Notes under the pieces: generated by a model
Told to the model about the DNA's origin: nothing
Seen by the model: only the letters and a program-made list of their open reading frames with translations
Database searches by the model: none
Part shown: piece by piece, positions 32,677 through 46,100 of the stretch
Numbering within the stretch: position 1 is the stretch's first letter
How the letters are laid out: the number at the start of each line of letters is the position of its first letter
Translations under genes and position numbers: made by a program
Assembly: GCA_002221725.1 (NCBI GenBank)
Contig: NJFT01000002.1
Span: 248,001 to 312,000 of the forward strand
Length of the DNA: 64,000 nucleotides
Direction: 5' to 3'
Source: Scedosporium boydii
Taxonomy: Eukaryota; Ascomycota; Sordariomycetes; Microascales; Microascaceae

Positions 32677-33497
32677 GCCCCGGAAGAAGTCAACGCACGC
32701 CTGACGAAGTGGACAAGGAAAAATGGCAGCAACCGAGCGCAAGCCATGACGAGACCGTTCTGGCTAAGGGACGCACTTTATGGTTTTCTGGTCTGCGGCC
32801 GACATCGAGACCACGGCGAGATTTGAACCCAACTTGAAGCGTTCCATAGAACGACCCTCACGACGACTTCCTCCGGATGAGGCAACTTTCACCAGTCTAA
32901 GATAGGCTGAGTTGACGAGGCGGGAGGTATTGCTGAAAGGACTAGGCCGCGAACACTGTGATCGAGGCTAAGAATTGTCATAATCACGGATGCTATGTAT
33001 CTCGAACCGGCTCAACGTAGGTGTGCGGTGCCTACCGTCATCCATCGTCCTAGGTCCTAGATTGTTCTTCATGGTTCGTTTCCACGGTCATCAGCTTCAA
33101 GCAACCCCGAGTGCTGTCTCTCCGTCTCTCCGAGGGGGGTTGTGCACAGATCTCTTTGCGCGCCGCCATTAACCCAAGTCCCTGCCTCGGACAGATTGCG
33201 TCTTGCCTCATCACTCATTTCAAGTAGCCCGCATCCAGGGACAATCTCGGAGATCACCGAAAACATTGGTCACTTCGCATCAACGCCTACAAACCTAGCA
33301 GGATAAAAACCATCGAGGAAATAAAAGAGTATATGGAATATGCTTCTAAAAAAAACTTCCAGCGAGGAAGTCAGACTACGCTAAAATCTAATTCTGTATC
33401 AGAGAAATCATAGCACCTCGTCTCAAGTATGATATATCATCCCGCTATGAAATGCAAAGCTCTTCAATCTTCGAAGAAATGTGGGACATAAAAGAGG

Positions 33498-33547
<50 letters not shown>
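33498..33547. repeat. A50 homopolymer
   Basis: Fifty consecutive A preceded by ACATAAAAGAGG. This length is exceptional for a fungal genome. It could be the tail of a retroposed sequence, but I saw no obvious target-site duplication or body. A sequencing or assembly effect is also possible. Confidence 0.95.
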
Positions 33548-33550
<3 letters not shown>

Positions 33551-34269
33551 GTGCCCGCTAACAAAGTTCTCCGGTACTCCCGTTCGCGCCGTGAAAATGC
33601 TGCGTCTCTCGAAGAGGGTCAAAAAAAGAAAAAGTTTCTTCGTGGTAGTCGTTTTAGGTTTCCCCCTAAAGCCGGATCCGGATCCACCGAGGAAAAAAGG
33701 TTCCGTAGGGCTAAAAAAGAATATCCTTCTACGTCTATGGCCAACCCCAGACTCGGCCACGCTCGGTATTGGTCTCGTGACCACTGACGGACAACACGGA
33801 GAGCGTAGCAGTCCTTGTGGGCGACGTGGTGGATCTGTCAGTCTAGTGGAGCGTAGTTGTCGTGGGTCCGGCAAGTTTGAGATCATCATCGTGAGGGAGC
33901 CCAATAGTGGGGGCGAGTGAGATTTGTTCGGGTCAGGCAGGTCCGGACCAGATTCGGTCACCGACCTGAAAAAGACGATTCCAGAAGAAATGAACGAAAA
34001 TATCGTCGTCGCAGAAAAGCCTGGCGTAAAAAAAAGTCGTAATGCAAAGCGATAAAGAGATAAGCCGCGGAAAGTTCGATCCAGCGTCATAACGTCATGC
34101 ATCTGATCTTGATTGCTCGAAAGTAAATGCAAATAATGTCGTGGGAGGAAAATGGCGTAATCTGACCAGCACGTGGCATAACTCCCCGCGTCTGGAAATA
34201 TATCGTGTGATGGAGCCCAGGTGTAAAGACGAGACATCGAGGAATACATAGATCACTCTTTCGTTCCAT

Positions 34270-35757
34270 TTAGCAGCTCACAGGTACCCATCGCATCGGA
34301 ACGCCGTCAGATCGGACCTCGTACGGCCTCGTAATCGGCTTCCTCGGCGGCAGAGCCCATCTCGCGCGGCCGGGTCGCTGGTCGTCGAGCTTCCCGCGCT
34401 TGCGCATGGCCATTTCGAGTACGGCGATACGGATAAAGTCCGAGTTTTCGCGCATCTCGCGCTGTCGCATGGCACTAGGAGGGTTGTTTGGTGATTGACG
34501 CTGAGACTGGCTTGACTGAGAGGAGGATGATGACGATGAAGAGGAAGACCGAGATAAGCCAGGAGAGGGGGTCTCCCCACCCATGGCGCCCTGGGATCGT
34601 TGGACCTTGTAGGTCTGCATCTGGATCGACGCGGTGAAAGTTCTCGTCCGCGACCTCGATAGATTCGTTGGACCAGAGTCTAGCGGTGACCCTGTGGATG
34701 GGTTGAGGTACCGCCGAAGCGCAGCTGATGGCTCTTCATCGAAGACAGGTGGTCGTTTTTCGTCGGTGTATGGAACCTTGGGGTCGATGGTAAGAATGGA
34801 TCGTGTTAGGAAGTCGTCAGGTGGGATGGAAGCCAAGGTTAGAGATGAGAAAGACTTGGCTGCGGAGCGGATGGCGCGCAGCGATGCCGTCAAGTTGGAT
34901 TTGAATGCTGACTTTAGAGGAAGCCGCGAAAAGGCACCCTCGCGCTTCGTGCTGGTACCGTCGGCTGGGGATTCGAAGACTCGGAAATCCAGCTCCTCAA
35001 TGTCCACTCTTGTCGACAGAGGATGGGCGAAGGGTCCCCCTCCGGGGGATGACGAAACAGGCGTGAGGGAGCGGCGGGTGGGTTGCGATGATCTTCGGCG
35101 ACCGCGGTAAGGGGGGGGGGTTACTGGAGTGTAGCCAATGGACAAACTAGCATCCAAGGGTGACGCCGAGCCTGATAATGACGGCACAGACTCTAGAGAA
35201 GCCGTTCGGCCGGATGAAAAAGAGCCAACAACCCCGTCATTGAACGATGAAGAGTCATCATCACGACAGTCGGTCAAATCCTCCGGGTCCGAGAGCAAAA
35301 GGTCCATCGGACTCCTACCAGGCGAGATGCTCAGCTCTTTCTCCGGCACCACCGGCACCGCGTCCCTCTCGTCTATAACCTCGATTATATTCACATCTTC
35401 GGTCTTCAATTTCCTCCGCATGCTTCCATTTCCACGAGTACCCTTGGGACGGGGTATGGCGGTGACAGCTAGCAGGGCATGGATCGAAGGCGGTACGGCG
35501 TCAGGGGCATAAACGTCTCGCGGGCGATGGGATCGGTGTCGATTGTGGGGATGTTTGGTCCAGTACGCACTCGGGTCTCGCTTCGGTTTTGTGGGAATTT
35601 GCACAGGCAAGGCGGCGACGTTGTGTTTTGTCGTCACCGGCTTCATGGTAGTTGGGGTCGTCGTGGTCGTGGTGCTCCGTAGAGGAGGACAGGCAGTGCA
35701 CGTAGGCCCGGCAGTTACTAACTTAGGGTCCTTGCCACCTCTGAGCGACCTGGCCAT
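34270..35757 (-). CDS. conserved fungal protein of unknown function
   Basis: Intronless, 495 residues from the ATG at 35757 (GCCATCATGGCC context); the frame remains open upstream without an ATG. No known domain is recognised. The N terminus (MARSLRGGKDPKLVTAGP, then a CTAC pair) and the block PRDVYAPDAVPPSIHALLAV look conserved. The middle is low-complexity, Ser/Pro-rich and basic, with a 13-residue Ser-rich run. The C terminus has a predicted helix (NSDFIRIAVLEMAMRKRGKL) followed by ARWALPPRKPITRP and ends near RWVPVSC. I recall similar C-terminal ends in unannotated Pezizomycotina proteins. No signal peptide or membrane segment is seen, and the composition suggests a mostly disordered nuclear or cytosolic protein. 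A C10 run lies in the coding strand (G10 at 35111-35120). Confidence 0.75.
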   Translation of the reverse strand: MARSLRGGKDPKLVTAGPTCTACPPLRSTTTTTTPTTMKPVTTKHNVAALPVQIPTKPKRDPSAYWTKHPHNRHRSHRPRDVYAPDAVPPSIHALLAVTAIPRPKGTRGNGSMRRKLKTEDVNIIEVIDERDAVPVVPEKELSISPGRSPMDLLLSDPEDLTDCRDDDSSSFNDGVVGSFSSGRTASLESVPSLSGSASPLDASLSIGYTPVTPPPYRGRRRSSQPTRRSLTPVSSSPGGGPFAHPLSTRVDIEELDFRVFESPADGTSTKREGAFSRLPLKSAFKSNLTASLRAIRSAAKSFSSLTLASIPPDDFLTRSILTIDPKVPYTDEKRPPVFDEEPSAALRRYLNPSTGSPLDSGPTNLSRSRTRTFTASIQMQTYKVQRSQGAMGGETPSPGLSRSSSSSSSSSSQSSQSQRQSPNNPPSAMRQREMRENSDFIRIAVLEMAMRKRGKLDDQRPGRARWALPPRKPITRPYEVRSDGVPMRWVPVSC

Positions 35758-38700
35758 GATGGCTTTAAGGGGCGGTAGACTGGTGACTGGGTTTGCTGCG
35801 ACGTTTGCTCGGTGTATTTTGTCTTCATACTTTGGTTCTGACACGATGAAAGAGTCGGAGGGGGGGAGTTCGAGGTTAAGGCCGGACTACTGTTGGTGGC
35901 AATGCGAGAAAGTAAGGCGGAAAGTGAGGATTCGTTGGTTGGGCTGAGATGTGGTGGAAGGCAGTGCCGGTATTAGTACGAAGGAGAGGAAGCCTTGGCT
36001 GGCATTGGGAAGGAGCGAAACGGGGGTCGCGGGATGAGATCAAGTCAATAATACAATAGGTGGTGGGACATACGAATGCGGTAAGCGTCAAGTGGGTGCG
36101 ACCGCCTGGTCGGAAGGAGGGACAAAGGGACATACAAAGGACCTCGGGGAAAGGACAGCACAGCACATTGATTCGTACGTGCTGCGACGCTGGGATGTCA
36201 GGGGGGTCTCAGGTACCGAACCAGTATTGTTGAGGGAAGCCTGGCCAGCGGGCTGGGGACAGGACCAGGTACAATCGCACCTCCAAGCGAGGGACTTTGT
36301 GGGGACTGGTATTATTAATATTACGGTTTGCACAAGGTCATTTAGTTTACTTTACGGAGTGTACTTCTTATTAGATATGCTGGATATCTCATAGGCGTTG
36401 TCCGAAGTTGGGTCCACAGACGAAGATAAAGTATTACAACGCAAAGTCAATGGTATAAACTTATCATCTCGCAAGCCCAGGCTGGTACACTCACCAACTC
36501 AATCAACATTGACTCGGCCGGTCGGAAGGGTTCAGGTGCCTGGTGCTGGCGGTCTGGGAAGAGGACACTACAATTACGGAGTTAAAGTCGGTTTTGCGCC
36601 AATTAATAATTGCAAACTGTCCGCCTGCGATTCGCCAAAACGACGAGAAAAAGACGCTTTTTTTTCTTTTTTCGGCCCAGCCCTCTTCCATGATCCTTCC
36701 AATGTTAATTTCAATCCCAAAAGGCCCCTCCACTCTGTGTTGTTATTTTTTTTTCTTTTCCCAGACATGTGTGAAGCCTTGGTCTGGGGTTTGCGCGCAT
36801 TACGCATCCCGACCCGACCCGTCTTTCATTGATACGACGACCCGATGGCGTGGGAACAACACGGCAAATGAGTCTTCAAACACCACCGAAGGACGCTGGG
36901 AACACACCAGAACACACCAAAAGACGCCAAAAGACCCCCGAAACCCCACACGCTGGTAGGTTTTCTAGTACGTAACAACTGCAGGACACAATGGAAGCAC
37001 GCGAGAAAAAGAAAATCTCGATCCGATTCCGCCGAAAAGTATACAGGGAGTCTACGAAGTATTCAGAGGGCTATCTCGGATAAGGGAAAATAATAATTAA
37101 CAAGGTTTCTTACGAGATGAAGAGACTGGGCGCGACTGTCATGAAGACATCATGGTTTTCTCCATGTTGAGTATGAGAGCCAGTCCTCGTGCAAACTAAA
37201 ATACACTCTTGGTGCCCTTCTTCACGATGATGAAAGGACTCAAGGAGTTAGCAGCGTCCGTGTCACGCTGCACGTGTTAGCCGGATAAAGTGCACTATGA
37301 CCTATGTGTTCGTAGGTCGCTACACTAAGCTGGGACAGGCCAAGTTTGAGAGTGTGACGTCGTTCACACCTTTATTTCGCTATCTCGAGATCTTCGCCAA
37401 GGGAACATGTCGGCCGATTGGGTACAAGCGTGGCTCTCAGTGTGGTCACGTTGACCTGCCCATTTGGGTGTCTCGTCGCAGCACTAGGATCGCTGGCTGG
37501 CTGCTGGTAGGTTGGAGCTGAAAGCGAGTTGTCTGGCAATTTCGTTGCTTCGGACGATGTTTGTTGCAGAGAGGGATCAATATTTCGCTCTCTCTCCCGC
37601 TTTGGTCAACTTGGTCGTTGCCAACTCACAAAGCCATCTGGGGTAGTCCCACTCGGCATCAACCCCTCACTTTTTTCGTCGACCATCCGTCCGATCTCAC
37701 ATGAGAGTATGGGAGGGATGAGAGCGAAAGTGTTGTCATGCCCATGGATTTCAGGCACAAGGGATCGTCGATGTAATTGACAGTGCTATCATCACCTGAT
37801 GGAGAAGAAGAAAAGAGACATCGGGACCCGTGGGAACCGGAGGGGTTTTATCTGAATTTCGCGTTGATATGAGACTGGAGATAATATACGAAGTAGTACA
37901 ACTCGTAAATCGGCCGAAAAGCAGAGCTGGAGGGGGATCGATTGCCATCGTCTACCATTTGCAGCGATTGGCGACGAAACCAGGAAACTCAATCTGCAAA
38001 GCACCAGAGTACTCGCATGTCATCAAGATCAGTTGAGGGACCGTGCCGATTCTCCGATATCGTCTACAGATTTGACTGTTTCTGTACGAAGTACGAAGTA
38101 GCCCGTCTCAACTTTGCTCATCATTCGGAAGCTTAGATAAGATTGATCTTCCCGGCAAGTACAAAGTACCTGGATCAAATCATCATCTTGCAGAGCGTAT
38201 CGCGACGAATCCCCGCAGCTTCAGCTCCAGCTGATAATGATAAGCCTCACTCTCGCCATCTCCCCAGACGAGAGCCTTTTCCATGACTAGCTGGAATCGA
38301 AGACGACCATGACCCTGTGCCACCCCAGACCTTCTCTTATCTGATAGGTAATCAAAACAAGAACCTCGAAAATGGCTACACACCCACAGCTTCCAAACTC
38401 CCAAAATCTCCAAGATAAGGACCCCTGCTATGATATAATCGTGCTTCTCTCCTGACATGGTCGCCCCAAAACACCTACCCAAGGACACCATTTTGACGTT
38501 TGAGGTTTTGTCTGAACACTTCGAAACGTTATGAACCCTTTTCTCTCGGCCTTGCCGCTAGATCGGTTTCGTGCTAGGGAAAAGAAAGGAAAGGGACAGG
38601 ATATATGGTTTGGAGCTAAGAGAGGACGGCTTGATCAAACTATCTCCGCGGAAGTTATCTGTGGCGCCCGCCCCCCCCAGAGAGCTTCCCTTCATGGCGG

Positions 38701-40153
38701 GGAAAATCCTTTGCCTCTTGCGGCCCAATCTGATATCTTGCCGCGCTTTTGCTTTTTTCCTCCTTTTCCTTTATTACATTCACTTAACTAGTATGCTTGC
38801 TTTCCTTTTGATCCCGCCCGGAAGCCAGCCCTCTCCCTGCTTGTTGGCAGTCGCCGATCCTGGAGCGCATGGCTTCCTACACTAACCAGGGTCCTTTGCG
38901 GGCGCTGGATATGCACCTTGCCTGGATTGTGCACATCGAGATCGCCGATATCGAGGGAAATCCGAGTTCTCCCGCCTAAAGGGATGTACGCTCGCCATCA
39001 GATTCGCGCCCGTCTCGCATCTTACCCCTATCTCGGCCCAACAAACATTGATTGCTTTCCTTTCTGGTGATGCCCTTACGTATGGCTCTCAGAGATAAAC
39101 GTTCTCAAGCTTTCGGGGGGGAAAGAAGGTCTATTTGAGTTACTGGGTATCTCTCCCTTCCTATAAGTCAGTGCACGATAACAGTCTCGATAGACTCTTG
39201 ATTAGGCTGCTATCTTGGAAGGGGGGGAAGGTTGTCTTACTGGCATATCTTCCCATATCTTCTGCCATGTGGGATGTATTTCACTTACGAACGCTGTTTT
39301 TGCCGTTGATAACTGATGAGGGTGCCGCCCTCTATCTACTTTATCCCGAGAAACTGATCTCATTACTTGAAATAAACTTGGGCGATCGACGAAGGGCTTT
39401 GCCCGTATCTTGAAGATACAGAAATATCTCCATGAATGTTAAAAATTGAAAGTTCGCTGTCTGTGGTCGGGAGAGATGTCGCCAGAACTCTGAAAACAAA
39501 ACTATCAGAGCCGACATCGCGGAACTACGCCAACAATGTTGAACAAAACACAAGATTGAACATTAGGAACGAACTGCCTTGAAACAAGGAAGAAAAGTCG
39601 TCAAATAGACCAAGTATATTAATCTGTGTCCGAAGCCAAGAGCTTTTATTCCTCCCTTGTATTCCTTGTAAACGAAGAAGAAAAAAACACCCCAACAAGA
39701 AATGACAAAAAGAACCTAGTAGGATGCAGGACAAACAAACAAAGAAACTGGACAACTTGGAGAAAAAATGAATCCAGAAGACCGCCCGAGGAACTCCTGG
39801 GAGTTGATGATATCTAAAGTAAACTATTGACGGTTGCTGAGGGCCTCGTCCGTCCCAAGGTAAAACATCTAAAAAGTGAAAATGAAAAGAACCAAGATAG
39901 ATGCAGCATCCATGATAAGAAAAAATAAAAGAGTAATAAAATGAGAACAAGAACCAGAACAGGAAACAAAAATAAACAGGAAAATGCAAATGAATGTATC
40001 GACACTAATAGAGGGTATATATGTATAAGGCGCATGTCTCTACAGAGGGTTTCCCCCTCCCTCCCCTTTCCATGCAAATTAGAAGAAAAAACCGTCCGTC
40101 CTTAGAAAAGGAATACGGACGACGTTGCATTAAAACTGCCACGGTCCCCCCTA
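35758..40153. other. 4.4 kb intergenic region, promoter side plus 3' flank
   Basis: This is upstream of the unknown-function gene (minus strand) and downstream of FMP27 (minus strand). No protein gene is recognised. Features seen are four copies of TACGAAGTA (37053, 37886, 38085, 38092) and short tandem units such as GAACACACCA and AAAAGACSCC near 36898-36945. A long 5' leader of the unknown gene may occupy part of it. Confidence 0.4.
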
Positions 40154-43100
40154 CTACTCATCCTTAGTAGAGGCCAAGCTTGACCGCCGCGAGCTCGAAA
40201 CGCCCCGACTTTCGGGCCTCCCATCTCCGCTCTCTCCGCCTTCCCCACTCCTGGCCGTGTTCTCCCTCGCCAACCTGCTCGTCAAGGCGCTCAGTTTCCC
40301 TTTAATCCCACCCGCAGACCTCCTCCTCTCGCCCCCAACGACGATATTAGGGCTTGAATTGGACCGGTGGTCTACCGTCAGGAGGCCGCTAAGCGGGTTG
40401 AGACTATGCCTCGAAGCCGGCCGTGCCGTCTCCGCCCCGAGCGATTGAGACGGCTGTGGATCTTGCGGCGTAGGTGGCGTCATCATGAGGAAACTAGGCA
40501 CCACGACGTTCCCGCTGATGCCGGAGCCGGTTCCATGAGAGCTGGAACCACCGCCGGTCCTGAAAGATCTAGTGCTGGCCACGCTAGAGCTCCGGCTTGT
40601 AGACCGTGCGGACCGTGCGGATCGTGCGTGGCTACGGTCGTAGTTGCTGCTTCTCAGGGATCGAGGCGGCGAACGCGAGAAATCCATCGGCGATGTCCCG
40701 AACAAGCTGGACGAGTCGTCGCTGTGGATACTGTCCGTGTAAGGGGAGCTCATAGGGTGTGGCGTCCCGATAATGGCCGAGTTGCTTGCGAGCTCGCGCA
40801 GCTTGCTCTGTTGCGCCGTGTTGGGCCTGTGCTTCGAGAACTTGTTGCCGATGATCGCTCCGGTATGTGATATAAGCGCCTTAATGACGGCCTTCTTGAG
40901 GGCTAGTGCTAGGTCGAGATTCGACCATGTCTTGTTTCGCCATTCGATCGTCGGCATGCGGAACACGAAATCATGAACGTCCTCGAAATTGCGATTGTCC
41001 TTGCCCTTGTAGCTAAGACAGAGCTCGACTGACGGCATCTTGATGTACGCGAAGCTCATGTAGCTGTTGGCCCGCTCCATCATCTTGGTAAGATCATCTG
41101 ACGCCTGCTGCTTCTCCTCGAGCGGTGCCTTGCTGCGAAGGACGAAACGGGACATCTTTCGACCTTCGTGGTTAGAAGAGGATGACACTCCGTCCTTGAG
41201 CGAGAGCCCCGTTGCCGATCGACCCACGGTACCTGGCCGCGGCGCGAGCGATTCTCTCGACGTCTTTCTGCTCAACCCCCTTGGCGTATTACCAGCCGAC
41301 TTGAACAACCGGAATGAATGGCCGTCCATTGTGTGAACGCTCAGTGCCTTCTTCGGGCTCGAAGTGCCTGAATCTAGTGTGTTCGAATCGAGAGTCGGAC
41401 GTAGCCGAAGCTCGAGGGACCCAGGCCGTGTACTAAAGGTCGAACCTTTGTCCGTCAACGGCGTGGTTTGGGAAGAACTGACAATCGATGTGGTATCATC
41501 ATCGTCGTCGTTCTGGCCGGGCAATTGCTGTTTCAGCAAGAAAGGTGAGTCGTCACGAACCCCAGGTTCCGTACTACCTTCGACGTGGGGGAAGATGTAT
41601 TCGAAGAGCTGCTTCCCGACCTCATGTTCAAGTTGAATTTTCATGGGGAAGAGGTCCACCTCGAAATGATCCATAACGGGGATGCCGGCAATATCTTCAA
41701 GCATGTGCCAGCAGACGCGAATCATATGTCGGTTGCCAACGTCGCTAAAAGTACCTCGCTCGCCATCAACGTAAGGCACGATGATTTCGGGATACATAGC
41801 GTGGGGTAAGAGGTTGAGACCGAGCACCTTGCCCACCCGGATAAGATTGACGTGGGAGCCATCTGCGTTGTCCGTACGGTCGTACTCGACGTCGCGGAGT
41901 TGTAACTCGACCAGAGGCTCCATGGTGTCCTTAATAAGGTGCCAGACGATATCCCTTGCTGAAATTGTCCATTTGAGGAGGGCATTAGATTGGCTCATCT
42001 CTCCGCCCACGGTTTCATGCTTCTGCTGCGACGTGGTGATTGCCTTCATGAGGAAGAAGAGGTCATCCTCACAGGTAGCAAGGTCCTTTTCCAACACCAC
42101 GCGATCTTCCCAGCCCCTCTCGCCAGGGGTCTGAGCGTAAATTTGGAGATGCGTCTTGATGGATTCCAGTTGCCGGACACGCTCCTGAAGTTTATGTACC
42201 ATTTCAGGCGCGCCGCTGAGATCACTAAAGTCGGATGCGAGCATGATCTTCTCAAGCTTCTCACTTCTTGTCTTCTCCGCCGGCTCATTGTACATCAAGA
42301 GGTCCAGGACAATGACGTACATTGCGTAGTATTGCGACGAGTTGCAGAGCGCCCTTGCTTGGGGGAACTCGACCCAGAGGTTGTCGATCCTGCTCTCGGT
42401 AGGCTCGGCAGAGTCCATGTTAACACCGTCTGTGTTGACGTCGTCGGTGTATTTCAGACGAAGGTTGTTGTATTTGTCGTAGCGTAGCGTAGCGGATGTC
42501 TTCTGAACCACGCGCCTGAATCCAAAAGGATCGGCTTGGTAGTCGAAGATGACCTCCACGGGAACCCAGGGGGGCCAGGCTGATCCAGACGGCGCACCGT
42601 ACCTGCTACCGGCGTACATTGATACCAGGCCGGTCTGGAACCACTTCTGATGAGTTACGAAGAACTGGGCACTGTCCATGTTCAGAAGGATACGCCTCTG
42701 GACAAGACCGCTGACGGGATCGGATATGCGGGCTTTCTCCATCACCTCAACTACCTTTAGGTCCATGCCCTTTGCCGTAATAAGAACCACGTGCTTCTTG
42801 TTCTTGTCACTCTGTAGTTGAATTTGAGGCGCAATCAGGCGAATGTGGTAACCACTGCGAGGCGTAAACTCGGCTGCGATGCCACAAACAAGGTCGGAGA
42901 TGATGTTACCAATCTGTCCAGGCTCGTTCTCTTCCGCGTCCACCATATTCTTGCCGTCTTGGAGAATGCTTTTAATGCGATCCTCAATATCCTTGCGCAC
43001 TTTTTTCGTCGACGAACTGGCCTCTGGTGCTGCAGGAGCCGTTTTGCTTTTTCTGGGAAAGGAGCGCGAAGGGTCTTTCCCGTCTTTGGTCGACTTAGCC

Positions 43101-46100
43101 TTGGTCTGCTCTTCGACGATGTCGAGGATAAATTTGACGGCAGGCCGAGATAGGTAGTAGACAAAACCGCGTCGCTGGCTGTTCTGATGTATGTACCTCA
43201 AAACAATATTCCGCAGTAGATTGTTCCACTTCAATTGCATATTGTGGACCACAAACCGATTCGTGAAGTCACTGTCGAATTCAGCACCCGAGGGAAGGCT
43301 CATCGATCCTCCGGCAAGCTCTAGAGAAGTATCACCGTGGTTTTCTTCGCCGTTCCCATTCAGACTTGATGAATCGCCCGAGGATGACCCTTCTTTCGTC
43401 ATCTGCTGCAACATATGATCGAGGAACATTCTCTTTCGGCAGAGGAGTGTCGTATGGTGGCGCAACGCCTCGAGTTCCGCCAGCATCTGCACATCTTGGC
43501 CCTCGTCACGCATCACACGGAACTCCGCCTCGCCAAGGCTCAGCGCATGGGCTTCCATCTGTTCTTCCAACTGAGCGAGCCGATCTCGAATGAGTTGGGC
43601 TTGCACACGTCGAGGATCATCGTCATGGCTCATCATGCAAAAATGGGTAGGTTCCTGCCCGAACGGACTGGTGCGGTCCGGGTCACCGGAGATGATGCCT
43701 CCGATATCCGTCTGCCGGAAATAGGTCAGGCGGGGGGCAGAAGCCAGCGGGAGGATTTTGACATCCGGATTCCTTTCCGCTGGGGAGACCCAGTCCAGCT
43801 CCACGAAGTCGTCCATGTCGATCCAACTTGGGTCGTTGTCAGGGATGGTGAACCTCGAGTAATCCGGTGAATCGTCGTCCTGTTCACCAAACGGAGCGCC
43901 CAGGCCTTCTTTCCTGATAGACTCAGCCATGCTGTCCATGGTTGCAGAGACGGCTCGTACATCGGCGGAGACGAGGTCGAGTTGTGCGGCGTGTATCTTT
44001 ATACCAGTAGTTCGCGCCTTTGACTTACGGCCTCGATCTCGCGTATTGAACTCCTCTCGTCGCTGGTGCAGATCGAGCATGAAGCTGTCGAAGCGAACCT
44101 TGAGGCCAGTGGCGGAGACGGCATTCTCGGAGGAAGTGGCTTCCATGTTCTTGTGCTTATATATATGGCTCAGGAATAAGGGGGCTAGAAGCAAGTTATA
44201 CTTGACGGTTGCCAAATGACGACCGAACTTCTTGCTCCCCAGCTCTCGCCCTGGGAAGAGACGGCCCTGGCGAATTGGCAAGGAGAGAGGGCTCCCAAAG
44301 AGGCCCCACCAGGCAAAGAAGTGTGTAAAGAAACGTGGGGTAAAGTGGACAGTGTTGTAGCTCTTTGATGGGTCGGGCTCAGATGCCGACCAGTCACGAC
44401 ATGCAGGAGCTCTAATGTCGATGGAGAGGTGGATATGTTGGCTTCGGAATCCGCGAAGGGCGTCGTATGGAAGGCCATCTTGCGACTTGGCGTAGAGCGG
44501 CGATTTGAGGACAATGTCGTAATGGGGCCTGAAATCGAAGCTCCGCGTACCATTTTCAATGGCACGCTCAAACACCAAACCAATCATCCACTGGACGTCG
44601 CCGGAAAGCTTCATGGCAACCTTCTTGAAGGCAGCGCTCGATTTGGTCATATCGTCGCTTCCGGGGCCGTCGTACAGGCCTCGACGCCGCGCCTCTTCTC
44701 GAACTTCATGGCTATAATCTGGAACTGCAAGAACATATTCTCCACTGTTAACGGTCATGAATTTCTTGGGGTCGTCGTCTTCATTTAGCGTAAGTCGGAC
44801 ATTATTTCTCCAGCACATAAGAAACCCAGCGCCGTAGCCAGTCATTAGATATGGGTCCCTGGTGCCTTTGAGTGCCAAATGCACGTCACCATGTTCCTTC
44901 CATGCGACATGGATGCGCGAATGGAAGTTGAGTCGGAGCTTATCCCAGAACCCTACACGCTCAGACGGATCTAGTTGCGGTTTGGTGAAGGATTCAATCA
45001 CCATCATCATGTCTTGCATGGCGGGTTGGTAGCAAGGGCCCCATGTTATCCGAGTCGGCAGAGCAGTATTGATGTCAACAGAGATGTCCGAGTACGACTT
45101 GACAGGTCCAATAGTGCGACGAACATCGATAGAAAAGCCGCGGTCATGGTGAGATCCCAGACCGCCCGTCCCAGGAGGAATTACCTGGACTCGAACCTTC
45201 CGAGCAGATTCCGGTCCCCTGAATTCCTCTGCTATGACGAAATTCGTTTTGAGGGAGAGTGAATGGAGGCGGGTAGATTGATCGGCCTTGAGAGTTGGGA
45301 TATGGATAAATGGAAGGGGGTAGTCTCGAAGGTTAATTCGCACTTCATCCAGGTCGATCGATATGTGCATAGGGACAAGGAGACTATACTTCATATCACG
45401 CGGCATTCCCTTGCCAACAGAGTGCAAGAAATTGGGCAGATCCTGAAGCGGGAAAGATGGCTTGTCTATGACGATATGAAGGTCGGAGACTGAAGCCGAA
45501 AGTAAGGCTGGCCGGCTTGGCACCTCCAAAATATGCTCAGACTCTTCCATGTCTTCGGGAACATGGTCGGGACCCCAGAACAGGCCTCGCATTTCTCGGA
45601 TAGATTGAGAGGCATTTGCATAGGCTGTGCTGATTCTTTTCTTCCAGCTTTGCGCATTATAAATATTGAGCTTTTCTCTCGCTTCGCTCTCATATACCCG
45701 CGTAGTTCCGGTGAGCGACGGAGGGTCGCCTTCGGGGTCATATCGAGGGGTATGATTGTAATTCACGCCATGGCCGTGCCGTCCATCGGTGTTGTAATTC
45801 CGGTTGGGTGTCGGCGCCGAGTTGCCTGATGCCTTGGTGTGGAATGTTGTGCGCGAGCGTAACTTGGTAGATTCAATGCGGGATTCTTCTTCCCGAATAC
45901 GCTTGATCTTGAGTTTGAAAGCCTCTTCGCGAGCTAGCCGTTGAATCTGCTCAGTGAGACCCACGCGGTATATCATTCCCAGCTTCCACTCGAAGGCTCC
46001 ATCTTCTAGTTCAAACAGGAAGCTGCGCGTCCGTAACGAGACCTTGGGTACATTCTTCGGCCCCTCGGGCCCTTTGTCTAAGATGTACTCATTTGTTCCC

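Larger units (their letters stand above)
31382..34269. other. 2.9 kb intergenic region with long homopolymers
   Basis: No gene is recognised. The region holds a C19 run (32658-32676) and an A50 run (33498-33547), plus an AT-rich patch near 31560-31620. Long frames across the A run are artefacts of poly-Lys or poly-Phe translation. Confidence 0.45.

Noticed and set aside
32800..32850. Possible tRNA B box on the minus strand (GGTTCAAATC)
   Set aside because: The T stem pairs poorly and no matching acceptor or A box is found at the right distance.
33464..34249. 261-residue minus-strand frame across the A50 run
   Set aside because: It contains a poly-Phe block from the homopolymer and no protein-like features elsewhere.
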